DNA of 64,000 nucleotides. It comes from Desulfonatronum thiosulfatophilum. GTDB taxonomy: Bacteria > Desulfobacterota > Desulfovibrionia > Desulfovibrionales > Desulfonatronaceae. Both the position numbers and the translations under genes were made by a program. The stretch lies in the NCBI RefSeq assembly GCF_900104215.1, contig NZ_FMXO01000003.1:62001-126000 (forward strand), read 5' to 3'. How positions within the stretch are numbered: position 1 is the stretch's first letter; each line of letters begins with the position of its first letter. This document shows positions 55,627 to 64,000 of this stretch, in pieces. The notes beneath the pieces were generated by a model. It had not been told where the DNA came from, did no database searches, and was given only the letters and a program-made list of their open reading frames with translations.

Positions 55627-56235
55627 ATGGCGATTGCATATTCAAGCGGCAGACCTATTCCATTTCATGGAAACGTCCGCCGTGGCCGGATTGGGCGTAC
55701 CGATGAACGATGGCGACATCATTTCAAAATACGTATTACGAATCGAGCCGCAAAACTCGGTTGGGGGTTAGCCCTAAAACCTTCTTTTTCCGCATTGCCC
55801 TGGTTCGGGTGGATAGCCGTAAAAATAGGTATAGCCAAATGAAAGTCAAGAAAATTGATATGTTATGTCGTATCGCGGAGGGTTGATTTTGAAGTTTGTT
55901 CCTATGAATACGACAGCTGTTTACAGTCAGGAGCTTCCAATTTATCCGCGCGCCATCTGAATTGGTGCGGGGCCTGGACTGAAAAATTACTGCATCGAGT
56001 CTGATCAGCGGGAAAGGTGCTCCTCCAGCCGAAGACAACAGCCGTTGCGGTCGAATCGTTAAATCAGATGATTGTTTTGTGTTGAAGCGCTGGGTGGATA
56101 AATGCCCTGATGAAGCATCAAGCTCCTCGGTGGCTCATATTCTGAAAAAAAAAGGGATCACTTCATGTATTGAAAGCATGGGAACATTAATTGCTAGAGT
56201 TTAACGCCTGGCAACTTTTTCCCATGGAGGGGGTT

Positions 56236-56688
56236 ATGCGAATTGATGGCTATCGGGAAATCTGGAAAATGGAAGAAGTAGTCAACCGCTCGTTGCATGA
56301 CAGAGCAGGTTCAGCGGGGGAACAACGCAGCGCCCCGACCTCCTGGGGTTCTGATGCCGTAACGATATCGCCCGCGGCCAGAGACGCTCAGAGTGCATTG
56401 AGAAAAGATGAAGAAACGGACGGTGACAATACAGCGGCGGAGGCATTCAAGGCATATATGGACAAGACAAGAGGGGGGAGCGGTTCGTCTGGGGACTCGC
56501 CGATCGAGGCGTTGAAGGCCAGGCTGAAGGATTTGGAAAACAAGTTGGCTTCCATCGCCGCCAGCCCCACAATGCAGGAACAGACAAAGAACAGCATGAT
56601 GCAGGCAATTCAGGCTGAAATAACACAGGTCACTGCGCAAATCGCCGAGCTTGAAGCACAAGCCGCGGAAGGTTCGGGCAAAAAATAG
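56236..56688 (+). CDS. FlxA-like small coiled-coil protein
   Basis: 150 residues, no signal peptide or membrane helix. The first half is polar and disordered with SDAVTISPAARDAQ, a motif like that of flagellar and anti-sigma-28 type proteins. The second half is a coiled coil (LKARLKDLENKLASIAAS, then AIQAEITQVTAQIAELEAQ) typical of FlxA-like proteins. Family role unclear; some are under flagellar control. GGAGGGGGTT precedes the ATG at 56236. The gene stands alone. Confidence 0.7.
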   Translation: MRIDGYREIWKMEEVVNRSLHDRAGSAGEQRSAPTSWGSDAVTISPAARDAQSALRKDEETDGDNTAAEAFKAYMDKTRGGSGSSGDSPIEALKARLKDLENKLASIAASPTMQEQTKNSMMQAIQAEITQVTAQIAELEAQAAEGSGKK

Positions 56689-56749
56689 TCGCGTGAAAGC
56701 GTGACGGGGACAATCAACGCCTAAAGAGCGGTAGTTTGCCGAGTTCCGC

Positions 56750-58666
56750 CTAAACGGTTTTTGCGGCTTGGAGCTGCGCTTCCGGGGGGCGGACGCGGGG
56801 TTTGGCGGGTTGTCGGGCCAGGATTGTGATTCCGTCGCGGGTGAACTGCTTGATTTTGGTAATGAAGGTCCGGGGATCGTCCTTGCCCTGGGCGATGTCC
56901 TCCAGGTTTTTTTCCCAGAGATGGGTAATCTTGGCTGAGGTCAGCTGAGGCACGGTGGATTCCACGAAGTCGATCAGGGTGGTCCCGGTGTCCGTGGCGA
57001 TCAGCCGCTTTTTTTCGCGGCGGACATAGCCTCGCTCCACCAGCAGTTCGATGATCGCCGCCCGGGTCGACGGCCGTCCGATACCCACGGTCGGTGCGGG
57101 CTGGGATTGATCCTCCAGCCCCATGATGTTTTCGTTCTCCAGGCCGCCCACCTCGAACTCGCCTTTTTCCATGGCGCCAAGCAGCGTCTTTTCCGTGAAA
57201 TGAGAAGGAGGCTTGGTCTTGCTGGCCTTGACCTCGGTCTTGTCTATGTGAATCGCGTCCCCCTGCCGCAATAGCGGCAGAACCACGTCGTCTCCCTTGC
57301 GCCAGGGCTCGGCTACCAGCCAGCCCGTCTCCATAAAGATTTTGCCGCCGGCGTGCAGCTTCTCTCCGCTCACATCGAGAATCACTTTGGTATTTTGCAC
57401 CTTGGCCGGGGGCAGGAACGCGGCCAGAAGCCGCCGGGCCACCAGATCGTAGAGCTGCTTCAGAGGTTGGGCCATGGACGAGGACGGCGTCTTGCCCGTA
57501 GGCAGAATGGCGTAATGGTCCGTGACCTTGGCGTCGTTGACGCAGGCAAAGGATTGTTCGCTTTTCAACCTGTTCAGGGCCAGGTCGATCAGGGGTTTGT
57601 AGCCTTTGGGCAGGGCGGCCATGCGCTGGGGCATTTCCTTGAAGATTTCCTGGGTGATGTACTGGCTGTCCGTACGCGGATAGGTGATTACCTTTTCCAC
57701 CTCGTACAGCTTCTGGGCCATGTCCAGGGTCTGCTTGGCGGAAAAACCGTATCGGGCATTGGCTTCTTTCTGGAGCGCGGTCAGGTCGTAGAGCAGGGGC
57801 GGGGCGATGACGACCTCTTTCTGATCCAAAGCGGCCACGATTCCGTCCTGTCCATCCACCTTGGCGGCTTGATCCGCGGCGTCCTGTTTGGTGGCGAATC
57901 TGTCGCCGCTATAATCCGGCGGCGCCATGACCTGGGCCGGGAACGGAGTCCTGGCTTCTTCGGTTTCGTCTGTTTCACCAGACAGGGCGCGGACCGTGGC
58001 CGTACAGGTGAAAAACGGTTCGGAAACAAAGGCATCAATGGCTTTGCGGCGATGCACCAGGAGCGCCAGCACCGGGGTCTGAACCCGTCCAATGCTGAAC
58101 TTGTCGCCGCCCTTGATGGTGTAGGCGCGGGAGAAGTTCATGCCCACCAACCAGTCCGATTCAGAGCGGGCCCGGGCCGAGGCCGCCAGATTGTCGAATT
58201 TGTGCCCGGGCTGCAGTTCAGCAAAGGCCTTGCGGATGCCGGCGTCCGTATTGTCCAGGATCCACAATCGGCGAAACGGTTTGCTGCATTGCAGGTAGCC
58301 GTACAGGTGTCGAAAGATCAGCTCTCCTTCCCGTCCCGCGTCCGTGGCCACGATAATCTCGCCTACGTCCTCGCGGGCCAGCAGACCTCGCAAGACGCCG
58401 AGCTGGCTGGCGGTGCTGGGCATTTCCTTGAGTTGAAAGTTCTCCGGGAACATGGGCAGGTTCGCAAAGGACCACTTCACCCAGGCTGGATTCTGCTCTC
58501 CGGGAAAGGCATAGCCCAGCAAATGGCCGATCATCCAGGAGATAACGTATTGCTCGTTTTCCAGGTATCCGGAGGAACGACCAGAAGAGGCCTTGGACGC
58601 CACCTTGAGCACCCGGGCCAGATCCCGTCCGGCGGACGGCTTCTCGGCCAGAATCAGGGGTTTCAT
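56750..58666 (-). CDS. topB: DNA topoisomerase III
   Basis: Type IA topoisomerase that decatenates and relaxes DNA. 638 residues. Toprim domain: ILAEKPSAGRDLARVL, then ATDAGREGELIFRH. Next come SIGRVQTPVLALLV and the active-site tyrosine in ITYPRTDSQYI. QPAPTVGIGRPSTRA is the late conserved motif. There are no C-terminal zinc fingers, as in E. coli TopB. The gene begins 13 bases after the GNAT-nitrilase gene and is likely in one operon with it. Confidence 0.96.
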   Translation of the reverse strand: MKPLILAEKPSAGRDLARVLKVASKASSGRSSGYLENEQYVISWMIGHLLGYAFPGEQNPAWVKWSFANLPMFPENFQLKEMPSTASQLGVLRGLLAREDVGEIIVATDAGREGELIFRHLYGYLQCSKPFRRLWILDNTDAGIRKAFAELQPGHKFDNLAASARARSESDWLVGMNFSRAYTIKGGDKFSIGRVQTPVLALLVHRRKAIDAFVSEPFFTCTATVRALSGETDETEEARTPFPAQVMAPPDYSGDRFATKQDAADQAAKVDGQDGIVAALDQKEVVIAPPLLYDLTALQKEANARYGFSAKQTLDMAQKLYEVEKVITYPRTDSQYITQEIFKEMPQRMAALPKGYKPLIDLALNRLKSEQSFACVNDAKVTDHYAILPTGKTPSSSMAQPLKQLYDLVARRLLAAFLPPAKVQNTKVILDVSGEKLHAGGKIFMETGWLVAEPWRKGDDVVLPLLRQGDAIHIDKTEVKASKTKPPSHFTEKTLLGAMEKGEFEVGGLENENIMGLEDQSQPAPTVGIGRPSTRAAIIELLVERGYVRREKKRLIATDTGTTLIDFVESTVPQLTSAKITHLWEKNLEDIAQGKDDPRTFITKIKQFTRDGITILARQPAKPRVRPPEAQLQAAKTV

Positions 58667-58679
58667 GTCGTCCCATCCG

Positions 58680-60209
58680 TCATTTGCCCGTCCACTTCAG
58701 CCTGTACAGGTCGCGGCGCCGGCTTTTCATGTTCTGGACGCTGCCCTGGCGGCGGAGTTCCTTGAGCAGGTCCAGGTCCACGTCGGTGATCAGCGTGGTT
58801 TCCGTGTTCGGCGTGGTTTCGGCGGCAATGGCGTCATGGGGAAAGGCGAAATCCGAGGGCGTGAAGATGGCGGACTGGGAGTACTGGATGCCCATTGTTT
58901 CGACCTTGGGAATGTTGCCCACGCTGCCGGAGATGACCACATAGCATTCGTTCTCAATGGCCCGGGCCTGGGCGCACAGTCGCACCCGCAGGTAGGCGTT
59001 CTTGGTATCCGTCCAGAAGGGGACCAGGAGGATGTTCGCCCCGCGTTCCACCAGCAGCCTGGCCAGTTCCGGAAACTCGATGTCGTAGCAGATCAGGATG
59101 CCGATCCGGCCGATGTCCGTATCGAAGGTCTTGAGCACCTCGCCGCCGGTCAGCCCCCATGCGCGGTCCTCGTCCGGCGTGATGTGCAGCTTGTACTGGG
59201 CGTCCCAGGTTCCGTCCCGGCGGCAGAGAAAGGAGACGTTGTACAGCTTGTGATCCCGGTACTCCGGCACAGATCCGCTGACGATGTTGATGTTGTAGGC
59301 CAGGGCCAGGCGCATCAACTCCTCGCGCAGCACCTCGGTGTACTCGCCCAGGCGGCGCATGGCTTCGGGAGGGCTTTCGTTCTCGTACTGGGCGATCAGC
59401 GGAGCGTTGAACAATTCCGGAAAGAGGACCAAGTCCGTGCCGTAGTCGGAAACAGTGTCCACGAAGAACTCCACCTGTTGCTGGAAATCGTCGAAGGACG
59501 CGAATCGCCGCATCTGCCACTGCACCGTGCCCAGGCGGACAACTGTCTTGCGCCCGCCGATGAGCCGGGTTCTGGCCTCGTAGTAGATGTTGTTCCACTC
59601 CAGGAGCACGGCATTGCCTTCGGATTGGTGGTCTGAAGGATAATAGTTCTTGAGCAGGCGTTTGACGTGGAAATCGTTGGAAAGCTGGAAAGACAGGACA
59701 GGGTCGTAGATTTCCTTGCGTTTGACCCGGTTGATGTATTCCTGGGGTTGGATTTCCTCCTTGAATTTGCGGTAGCCGGGAATTCGGCCGCCGACGATGA
59801 TCCCGCGCAGATTGAGCTTTTCGCAGAGTTCTTTGCGGGCGTCGTACAATCTGCGGCCCAGGCGCATGCCCTGGTATTCGGGATCAACGATGATTTCGAT
59901 GCCGTAGAGGTAATCGCCTTCGGGTTCGTGATTGGCCAGGGTGCCGTCGCCGACCACCTGCAGATAGGTGTGTCGCCCTACATAACCAGCGTAATCGATC
60001 ATCATGGTCAAGGCCACGGCCACGGCCCGGCCCTTGTCCTCGATGCAGATTTGGCCTTCAGGAAAGCGCGCGATCATGGCCTCGACCTGCGATTTCTCCC
60101 AGGGCGAATCCACGGTGCGATAAACCCGCTGCATGATGGCCTGGAGGTCGGCGTAGTCGTCAATGCGCAGATTGCGCAGATTCAATTTGTGCGTAATGCT
60201 TGCGTTCAT
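58680..60209 (-). CDS. GNAT acetyltransferase-nitrilase fusion
   Basis: 509 residues. An N-terminal GNAT domain (about 10-190) has IEIIVDPEYQGMRLGRRLYDARKELC as acetyl-CoA motif. The C-terminal carbon-nitrogen hydrolase domain has its catalytic triad: Glu in VLFPELFN, Lys in AQYKLHITPDE, and Cys in GILICYDIEFPE. This fusion is a known conserved bacterial family with unknown amide substrate. The acyltransferase and amidase may act on the same metabolite. Confidence 0.93.
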   Translation of the reverse strand: MNASITHKLNLRNLRIDDYADLQAIMQRVYRTVDSPWEKSQVEAMIARFPEGQICIEDKGRAVAVALTMMIDYAGYVGRHTYLQVVGDGTLANHEPEGDYLYGIEIIVDPEYQGMRLGRRLYDARKELCEKLNLRGIIVGGRIPGYRKFKEEIQPQEYINRVKRKEIYDPVLSFQLSNDFHVKRLLKNYYPSDHQSEGNAVLLEWNNIYYEARTRLIGGRKTVVRLGTVQWQMRRFASFDDFQQQVEFFVDTVSDYGTDLVLFPELFNAPLIAQYENESPPEAMRRLGEYTEVLREELMRLALAYNINIVSGSVPEYRDHKLYNVSFLCRRDGTWDAQYKLHITPDEDRAWGLTGGEVLKTFDTDIGRIGILICYDIEFPELARLLVERGANILLVPFWTDTKNAYLRVRLCAQARAIENECYVVISGSVGNIPKVETMGIQYSQSAIFTPSDFAFPHDAIAAETTPNTETTLITDVDLDLLKELRRQGSVQNMKSRRRDLYRLKWTGK

Positions 60210-60242
60210 AATCCCTAGGTGTGAATTTGAATGTTTTCGAGA

Positions 60243-60650
60243 CGGCTATATCACTTTCGGCGCCTTAAACCCTCGCTGTCCATGATATCCGGCGTAGGCG
60301 CTGCTCGTCCCAGTCGTCGCGCAACACGCGGTTGCGATATGTTTCCCGGCCCTGAGGGTCGGGCTTGCGGTGCAAGAGTCCTCGTAGGCCTGATTGTCGA
60401 CAATGTCGAACGGGCGAAGCGAAATCGTCACTCTCCCGCAGGGCCGCCTGAAAACGGCTTTCATCCCACCGTTCATCAATCCTCCAGATCCGAAAATGGC
60501 GCATTTCGTCGCGGTCCGGCTTGCGTCCCAGAATATCCTGGTATGCCCTTATTATGATCCGCTGGTAATCCTGTGCATGACGGGGGGCGCATGCAGCAGT
60601 AACGCCACGACGAATAGGAAGAACCCTAGCCAAACATTGCGCCTGAACAT
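60243..60650 (-). pseudogene. Secreted DUF4214-like repeat protein with several frameshifts
   Basis: From ATG 60650, preceded by GGAGG, a signal peptide reads MFRRNVWLGFFLFVVALLLHA. The homology then moves to another frame: YQRIIIRAYQDILGRKPD, RIWRIDERWDESRFQAALRESDDF. It continues through a short piece PFDIVDNQAYED, back to LLHRKPDPQGRETYRNRVLRDDWDEQ, and ends in DIMDSEGFKAPK in still other frames. So two DUF4214-like repeats survive, with at least four single-base shifts; the first is a C7-to-C6 change near 60590. Confidence 0.65.
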
Positions 60651-60864
60651 GTCGCCTCCAATGATCATTGTGAAAATCAGCCGTGCAGTCCTTTACAAAA
60701 GGAGCGGCGCCGGGGCAAGGCAGAGTCCGCTCCATCAGGGCAGGTTTGTTTTCACGGCTGTTTACCCTGTTTTTGTCGGAAAACTCATTGCTGGCCTCGT
60801 AATATCAAGCCGTCTATCTCAAGCAACTAGGGAACAAAAGTCTAGTCCGATCTATACGCCTTAG

Positions 60865-61046
60865 TCAGTCCTTGCCTTCGAAAAGAGATAGAGTTACCCA
60901 CGGAAAATCGGTTTGTCGCCGAGACGGGTATGGCCCCGTGCTCACCGGGAGTTCTGTTGAAGCCGTCCTACAAGTCGGATATTCAGAAGGTGGGACGGCA
61001 TTGTCTTCCAGGGTTGCGATTTTTGCGTCGCGGCCCTTTTGTTTTT
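60865..61046 (+). ncRNA. Possible structured RNA or leader with terminator
   Basis: The 437-base gap before the YitT gene has no gene. It holds ACGGG/CCCGT within GAGACGGGTATGGCCCCGTGCTC, and ends in a stem GGGTTGCGA...TCGCGGCCC followed by TTTTGTTTTTG (61011-61046), a fair intrinsic terminator 40 bases before the next start. This could be a small RNA or an attenuating leader. No known family was recognised. Confidence 0.25.
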
Positions 61047-61087
61047 GACGTATGCAATAACCAACGAAACAACATCAGGCAGGAGTC

Positions 61088-61951
61088 ATGACTAAACGAC
61101 ACGAGAGGTTCACCTTTACGATCTGGTGGAATCTATTATTGATCACCGTGGGCACGATCATCTATACGTTGGGGCTGAAAGGGATCGTCGTGCATCATGG
61201 TTTTATCCCCGGGGGAATCTTCGGGGTGGGCTTGCTCATCTATTATCAGTATCCGATTCTTTCCGCGGGCATCCTCTACTTCTTGTTGAACATTCCGCTA
61301 TTCGTCGCAGGATGGGTCAACGTCAGCAAGCGCTTCTTTTACTACAGCCTGTACGCCATGATCGTGGCCACCTTAAGTTATGAGCTGGTCCATCTGGATT
61401 TCGGGGTCCGGGATCAACTCTATGCGGCCATTGCCGCGGGGGGGATCTGCGGCTTCGGGGTGGGCATCGTGCTGCGCTCGCTGGGCTCCAATGGGGGGAT
61501 GGACGTCGTGGCCGTGATCTTGAATCAAAAGTACAATATCGGCATCGGCAAGACTTACTTCGTCTTCAATTTCTTTCTGTTCGGCATCAGCGCATTCATG
61601 TTGGATATCGACCTGATCATCGCCTCGTTGATTTTTGTTTTCATCACGTCCGTAGTTCTGGAATACACTCTGGCCCTTTTCAACCAGCGCAAGCTTGTGC
61701 TGATCATATCCGACCGAAGCAAGGAAATCGCCGATGAAATGATCAACCATCTGAAGATGGGGGCGACGTTCATCCGCGGACGGGGGGCGTATTCCGGTCA
61801 GGACAAAAACATTATCATGGCCATCACCAACAACATCGTCCTGAAGCGATTGGAGGAACTCGTATTCTCCAAAGATGAATATGCCATATTCATCGTTGAG
61901 AATACCTTCAATGTGCTTGGTTCGAGTTTTGCCAAGCGTAAAATCTATTGA
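61088..61951 (+). CDS. YitT-family membrane protein (DUF161/DUF2179)
   Basis: 287 residues. Five to six membrane helices cover about 14-205 (WNLLLITVGTIIYTLGLKGIVV, PGGIFGVGLLIYY, GGICGFGVGIVLRSLGSNGGMDVVA, IIASLIFVFITSVVLEYTL). A soluble C-terminal DUF2179 domain follows (LVLIISDRSKEIADEMI, GRGAYSGQDKNIIM). The family has an unknown transport role. AGGAG precedes the ATG at 61088. Confidence 0.92.
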   Translation: MTKRHERFTFTIWWNLLLITVGTIIYTLGLKGIVVHHGFIPGGIFGVGLLIYYQYPILSAGILYFLLNIPLFVAGWVNVSKRFFYYSLYAMIVATLSYELVHLDFGVRDQLYAAIAAGGICGFGVGIVLRSLGSNGGMDVVAVILNQKYNIGIGKTYFVFNFFLFGISAFMLDIDLIIASLIFVFITSVVLEYTLALFNQRKLVLIISDRSKEIADEMINHLKMGATFIRGRGAYSGQDKNIIMAITNNIVLKRLEELVFSKDEYAIFIVENTFNVLGSSFAKRKIY

Positions 61952-62136
61952 GCCAAGTGATTATTCAGCTAATTTTGCAAAAGTGAACTGGATATAACCG
62001 GCGGAGGGTGTTGGGTTTCTTTTGCCGAGACGAGTCGAGCCCTGACCTTCTTGCCAGAGTATCGAGACTGAAGTACTGCAAATCAGCTTTAGTTGCGCGA
62101 AAAGGCGCATGAGGAAATCCTGCAAAAGAGGTGAAT

Positions 62137-62535
62137 ATGCGGTTCTTGATTGTTGAAGATGATTTTACCAGCCGATTGATGCTGCAGCGTATCGTCAAGC
62201 CCTATGCGCAGTGCGATCTTGCGGTGAACGGCGAGGAAGCCCTGGAGGCGTTCAAGCTCGCGCATCAGGAAAATCAGCCCTATGATCTGATTCTGATGGA
62301 CATCATGATGCCGATCAAGGACGGCCAGCAGGCTTTGCTGGACATTCGGGAGCATGAACGTTCCCTGGGACTGGGGCCCAAGGATGAAGTCCGCGTGATC
62401 ATGCTCACGGCCCTGGGTGATCCGAAAAATGTCGTCGATGCCTACTACAAAGGCGGAGCAAGTTCCTATCTCGTCAAACCCATCGACAAAGGGCTCCTTC
62501 TGGAAGTCATTCGCAACACGGGGTTAAAAATTTGA
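62137..62535 (+). CDS. CheY-like single-domain response regulator
   Basis: 132-residue receiver domain. Acidic pair in LIVEDDFTSR, phospho-Asp in LILMDIMMPIKDG, Thr in IMLTALGD, and Lys in SYLVKPIDK. No output domain, so it acts through partner proteins, perhaps the flagellar motor or a phosphorelay. AAAGAGG precedes ATG 62137; an in-frame GTG 6 bases upstream lies within that site. No kinase gene is adjacent. Confidence 0.92.
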   Translation: MRFLIVEDDFTSRLMLQRIVKPYAQCDLAVNGEEALEAFKLAHQENQPYDLILMDIMMPIKDGQQALLDIREHERSLGLGPKDEVRVIMLTALGDPKNVVDAYYKGGASSYLVKPIDKGLLLEVIRNTGLKI

Positions 62536-62685
62536 TTCGTTCCACGATGTGCAAGCAATGAGGCGTTGCGACGTCCCCTGCATGACCAGTCCCTCGAACT
62601 GCATGTGAAGTACACCCCGGCCAACGTCACGGTCGCGATCCGCGCTAATCTTCGCATCTTCTGAAAGAAATTGCGGTGCTTTCGT

Positions 62686-64000
62686 TCAAGCCCAAGTTTG
62701 GGCCTGACGATCCAGGGTTCTGTAGTTGATGGCCTCAGCCAAATGGTCCGAAGTCAAATTATCCGTGCCTTCCAGATCCGCTATGGTTCGGGCGATCCGC
62801 AGCACCCGGGTGTATGCTCTGGCGCTGAGGCTCAACCGACGCACGGCAGCGCCGAGAAAATCATGCTCGGCATCTCCCAGAAAGCAGAATTTGTTCAGCC
62901 AGCGCCCGTCCAGGTCGCTGTTGGTCAGCAGTGGCGTGTTCCGGTAGCGACTGGACTGGACGGCCCTGGCTCGTTCAATGTTCGCCAGCATGGTCGCGGA
63001 GTCCCGACTGCCGCTTTTTTGGCGCAGTTCCTTGTAGGGAACTGCCGGGACCTCCACATGCAGGTCGATGCGATCCAGGAGCGGTCCGGAAAGACGGGAG
63101 CGATAGCGCTGGATCTGCTGGGGCGAACAGGTGCACTGGTGATTTTCATCCGTCAGGTAGCCGCAGGGGCAGGGATTCATGGCCGCCACGAGCATGAGGT
63201 CCGCGGGGTAGGTCAGGGAGACGGCGGCTCTGGAAATGGTGACCACGCCGTCTTCCAGGGGTTGGCGGAGCACCTCCAGGACGTGCTTCTTGAACTCCGG
63301 CAACTCGTCCAAAAAAAGCACTCCCCGGTGAGCCAGGGAGACTTCGCCAGGCCGAGGGTAATGCCCTCCGCCGATCAGTCCGGCGTCGGAGATGGTGTGG
63401 TGGGGAGAACGAAAAGGTCGTGTGACGACCAGGGGCTGATTCTTGGTCAGCATCCCGGCAACGCTGTAGACCTTGGTCACTTCAAGGGCTTCCTCGAATT
63501 CCAGGGCCGGCAGAATGGAGGGCAGCCGCTTGGCCAGCATGGTCTTGCCGCTGCCCGGGGGGCCGAGAAAAATAAGATTGTGGTTGCCCGCCGCTGCGAT
63601 TTCAATTGCCCGCTTGGCGTGCTCCTGCCCCTTGACCTCGCTGAAGTCCAGGGGTGACTGATGGCGATTTTTCCAGAGTTCGTCCAGATCACAGTCAGCC
63701 GGGGAGATTGCTTCCTCGCCCAGAAGAAAGCGTACGGCCTGAGACAGGCTGTGTGCTCCGTAGACGGGAAGTTCCTTGACTACCGAGGCTTCCTGGGCAT
63801 TGTCCGCGGGAACGATCAAGCCACGTGCTCCCATGGATCTGGCCTTCAGGGCCAGCGGCAGGATTCCGGAAACCGGTTTGAGTTCACCAGTGAGGGACAA
63901 CTCTCCGGCCAGAAAATACCCTTGTACCTGATCCTGGCGAACGACATCGATGCCGGCAAGAAGTCCCATGGCCAGGGGCAGATCGTAGGCGCTTCCTTCC
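62686..64000 (-). CDS. ComM/YifB Mg-chelatase-like AAA+ ATPase (3' part, start outside window)
   Basis: 438 residues are visible and the frame stays open through the window end, so the N-terminus is missing. It shows the Lon-protease-like front (LPLAMGLLAG, GYFLAGELSLTGELKPVSGILPLAL), Walker A FLGPPGSGKTML, PFRSPHHTISDAGLIGGG, Walker B GVLFLDELPEF and the Cys-rich motif NPCPCGY...CTCSPQQ. ComM is a hexameric branch-migration helicase used in natural transformation of some bacteria; that role here is inferred. Confidence 0.95.
   Translation of the reverse strand, partial: EGSAYDLPLAMGLLAGIDVVRQDQVQGYFLAGELSLTGELKPVSGILPLALKARSMGARGLIVPADNAQEASVVKELPVYGAHSLSQAVRFLLGEEAISPADCDLDELWKNRHQSPLDFSEVKGQEHAKRAIEIAAAGNHNLIFLGPPGSGKTMLAKRLPSILPALEFEEALEVTKVYSVAGMLTKNQPLVVTRPFRSPHHTISDAGLIGGGHYPRPGEVSLAHRGVLFLDELPEFKKHVLEVLRQPLEDGVVTISRAAVSLTYPADLMLVAAMNPCPCGYLTDENHQCTCSPQQIQRYRSRLSGPLLDRIDLHVEVPAVPYKELRQKSGSRDSATMLANIERARAVQSSRYRNTPLLTNSDLDGRWLNKFCFLGDAEHDFLGAAVRRLSLSARAYTRVLRIARTIADLEGTDNLTSDHLAEAINYRTLDRQAQTWA

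Noticed and set aside
57353-58765. Long plus-strand frame opposite topB
   Set aside because: Shadow of topB; no domain pattern, and topB is clearly real.

Overview
The window reads as a chromosomal segment of a motile, strictly anaerobic deltaproteobacterium, most likely a member of the Desulfovibrionales (sulfate reducers). This is inferred from gene content: a rubredoxin:oxygen-type flavodiiron protein with the exact ligand spacing of the Desulfovibrio enzyme, a chemoreceptor with a periplasmic c-type haem motif (DcrA-like), the anaerobic cobalamin genes cbiA/cbiC/cbiD, a DhnA-type aldolase of the alternative aromatic pathway, and a TtuA-type tRNA thiolase. I cannot name a species. Nearly every intact gene is bacterial housekeeping, and no CRISPR array, prophage or complete insertion sequence is visible.

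Layout. 1-5.85 kb: basal-body and export operon flgB'-flgC-fliE-fliF-fliG-fliH-fliI, with no fliJ next to it. 6.1-12.4 kb: a Slp lipoprotein, an unrecognised membrane protein, an MscS channel, a Cdd1-type helix-hairpin-helix protein, a methyltransferase and a frameshifted acetyltransferase. 12.4-17.3 kb: an NYN/LOTUS protein, then cbiA-cbiC-cbiD and a MOSC protein. 17.35-22.6 kb: a dCache-HAMP-SpoIIE phosphatase, a LarA-like protein, a TtuA-type tRNA thiolase with a ThiS/MoaD-like partner, and a response regulator with a strong terminator. 22.7-27.05 kb: mltG, the DhnA-type aldolase, and thiE-thiC behind a TPP riboswitch. 27.5-31.35 kb: a plus-strand oxygen and stress cluster (hemerythrin, glycine-zipper protein, flavodiiron protein, baeRF, DUF3096).

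31.4-35.9 kb: pgeF, 5-FTHF cyclo-ligase and ahcY as a tight minus-strand operon, then tRNA-His, murA and tRNA-Arg. 36.0-39.5 kb: a decayed stretch next to tRNA-Arg, with a frameshifted HD gene, a BrnT/BrnA toxin-antitoxin remnant and the C-terminal fragment of a probable Na/Pi cotransporter, surrounding the intact haem chemoreceptor. 40-45 kb: a YhaO/YhaN (SbcD/SbcC-like) pair. 45-48.1 kb: an HD phosphohydrolase, a SHOCT membrane protein and a glutaredoxin-like/thioredoxin reductase fusion. 48.1-51.3 kb: a TPR-GspE/PilB ATPase and a degenerate receiver-GGDEF regulator. 51.7-56.7 kb: a small orphan gene, a broken cupin gene, an NCS2 permease fused to a histidine-kinase-like ATPase domain, an outer-membrane barrel and a FlxA-like protein. 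56.7-64 kb: topB, a GNAT-nitrilase fusion, a heavily frameshifted DUF4214-like gene, a YitT transporter, a CheY-like regulator and the 3' part of a comM/yifB gene.

The most unusual items are the permease-ATPase fusion (52.4-54.1 kb), the GspE/pseudo-regulator pair, the oxygen/stress cluster with an inverted repeat at its likely promoter, a stem-loop repeat present at 46.3 and 51.6 kb, a hexanucleotide repeat just upstream of murA, and several single-base frameshifts confined to dispensable genes.
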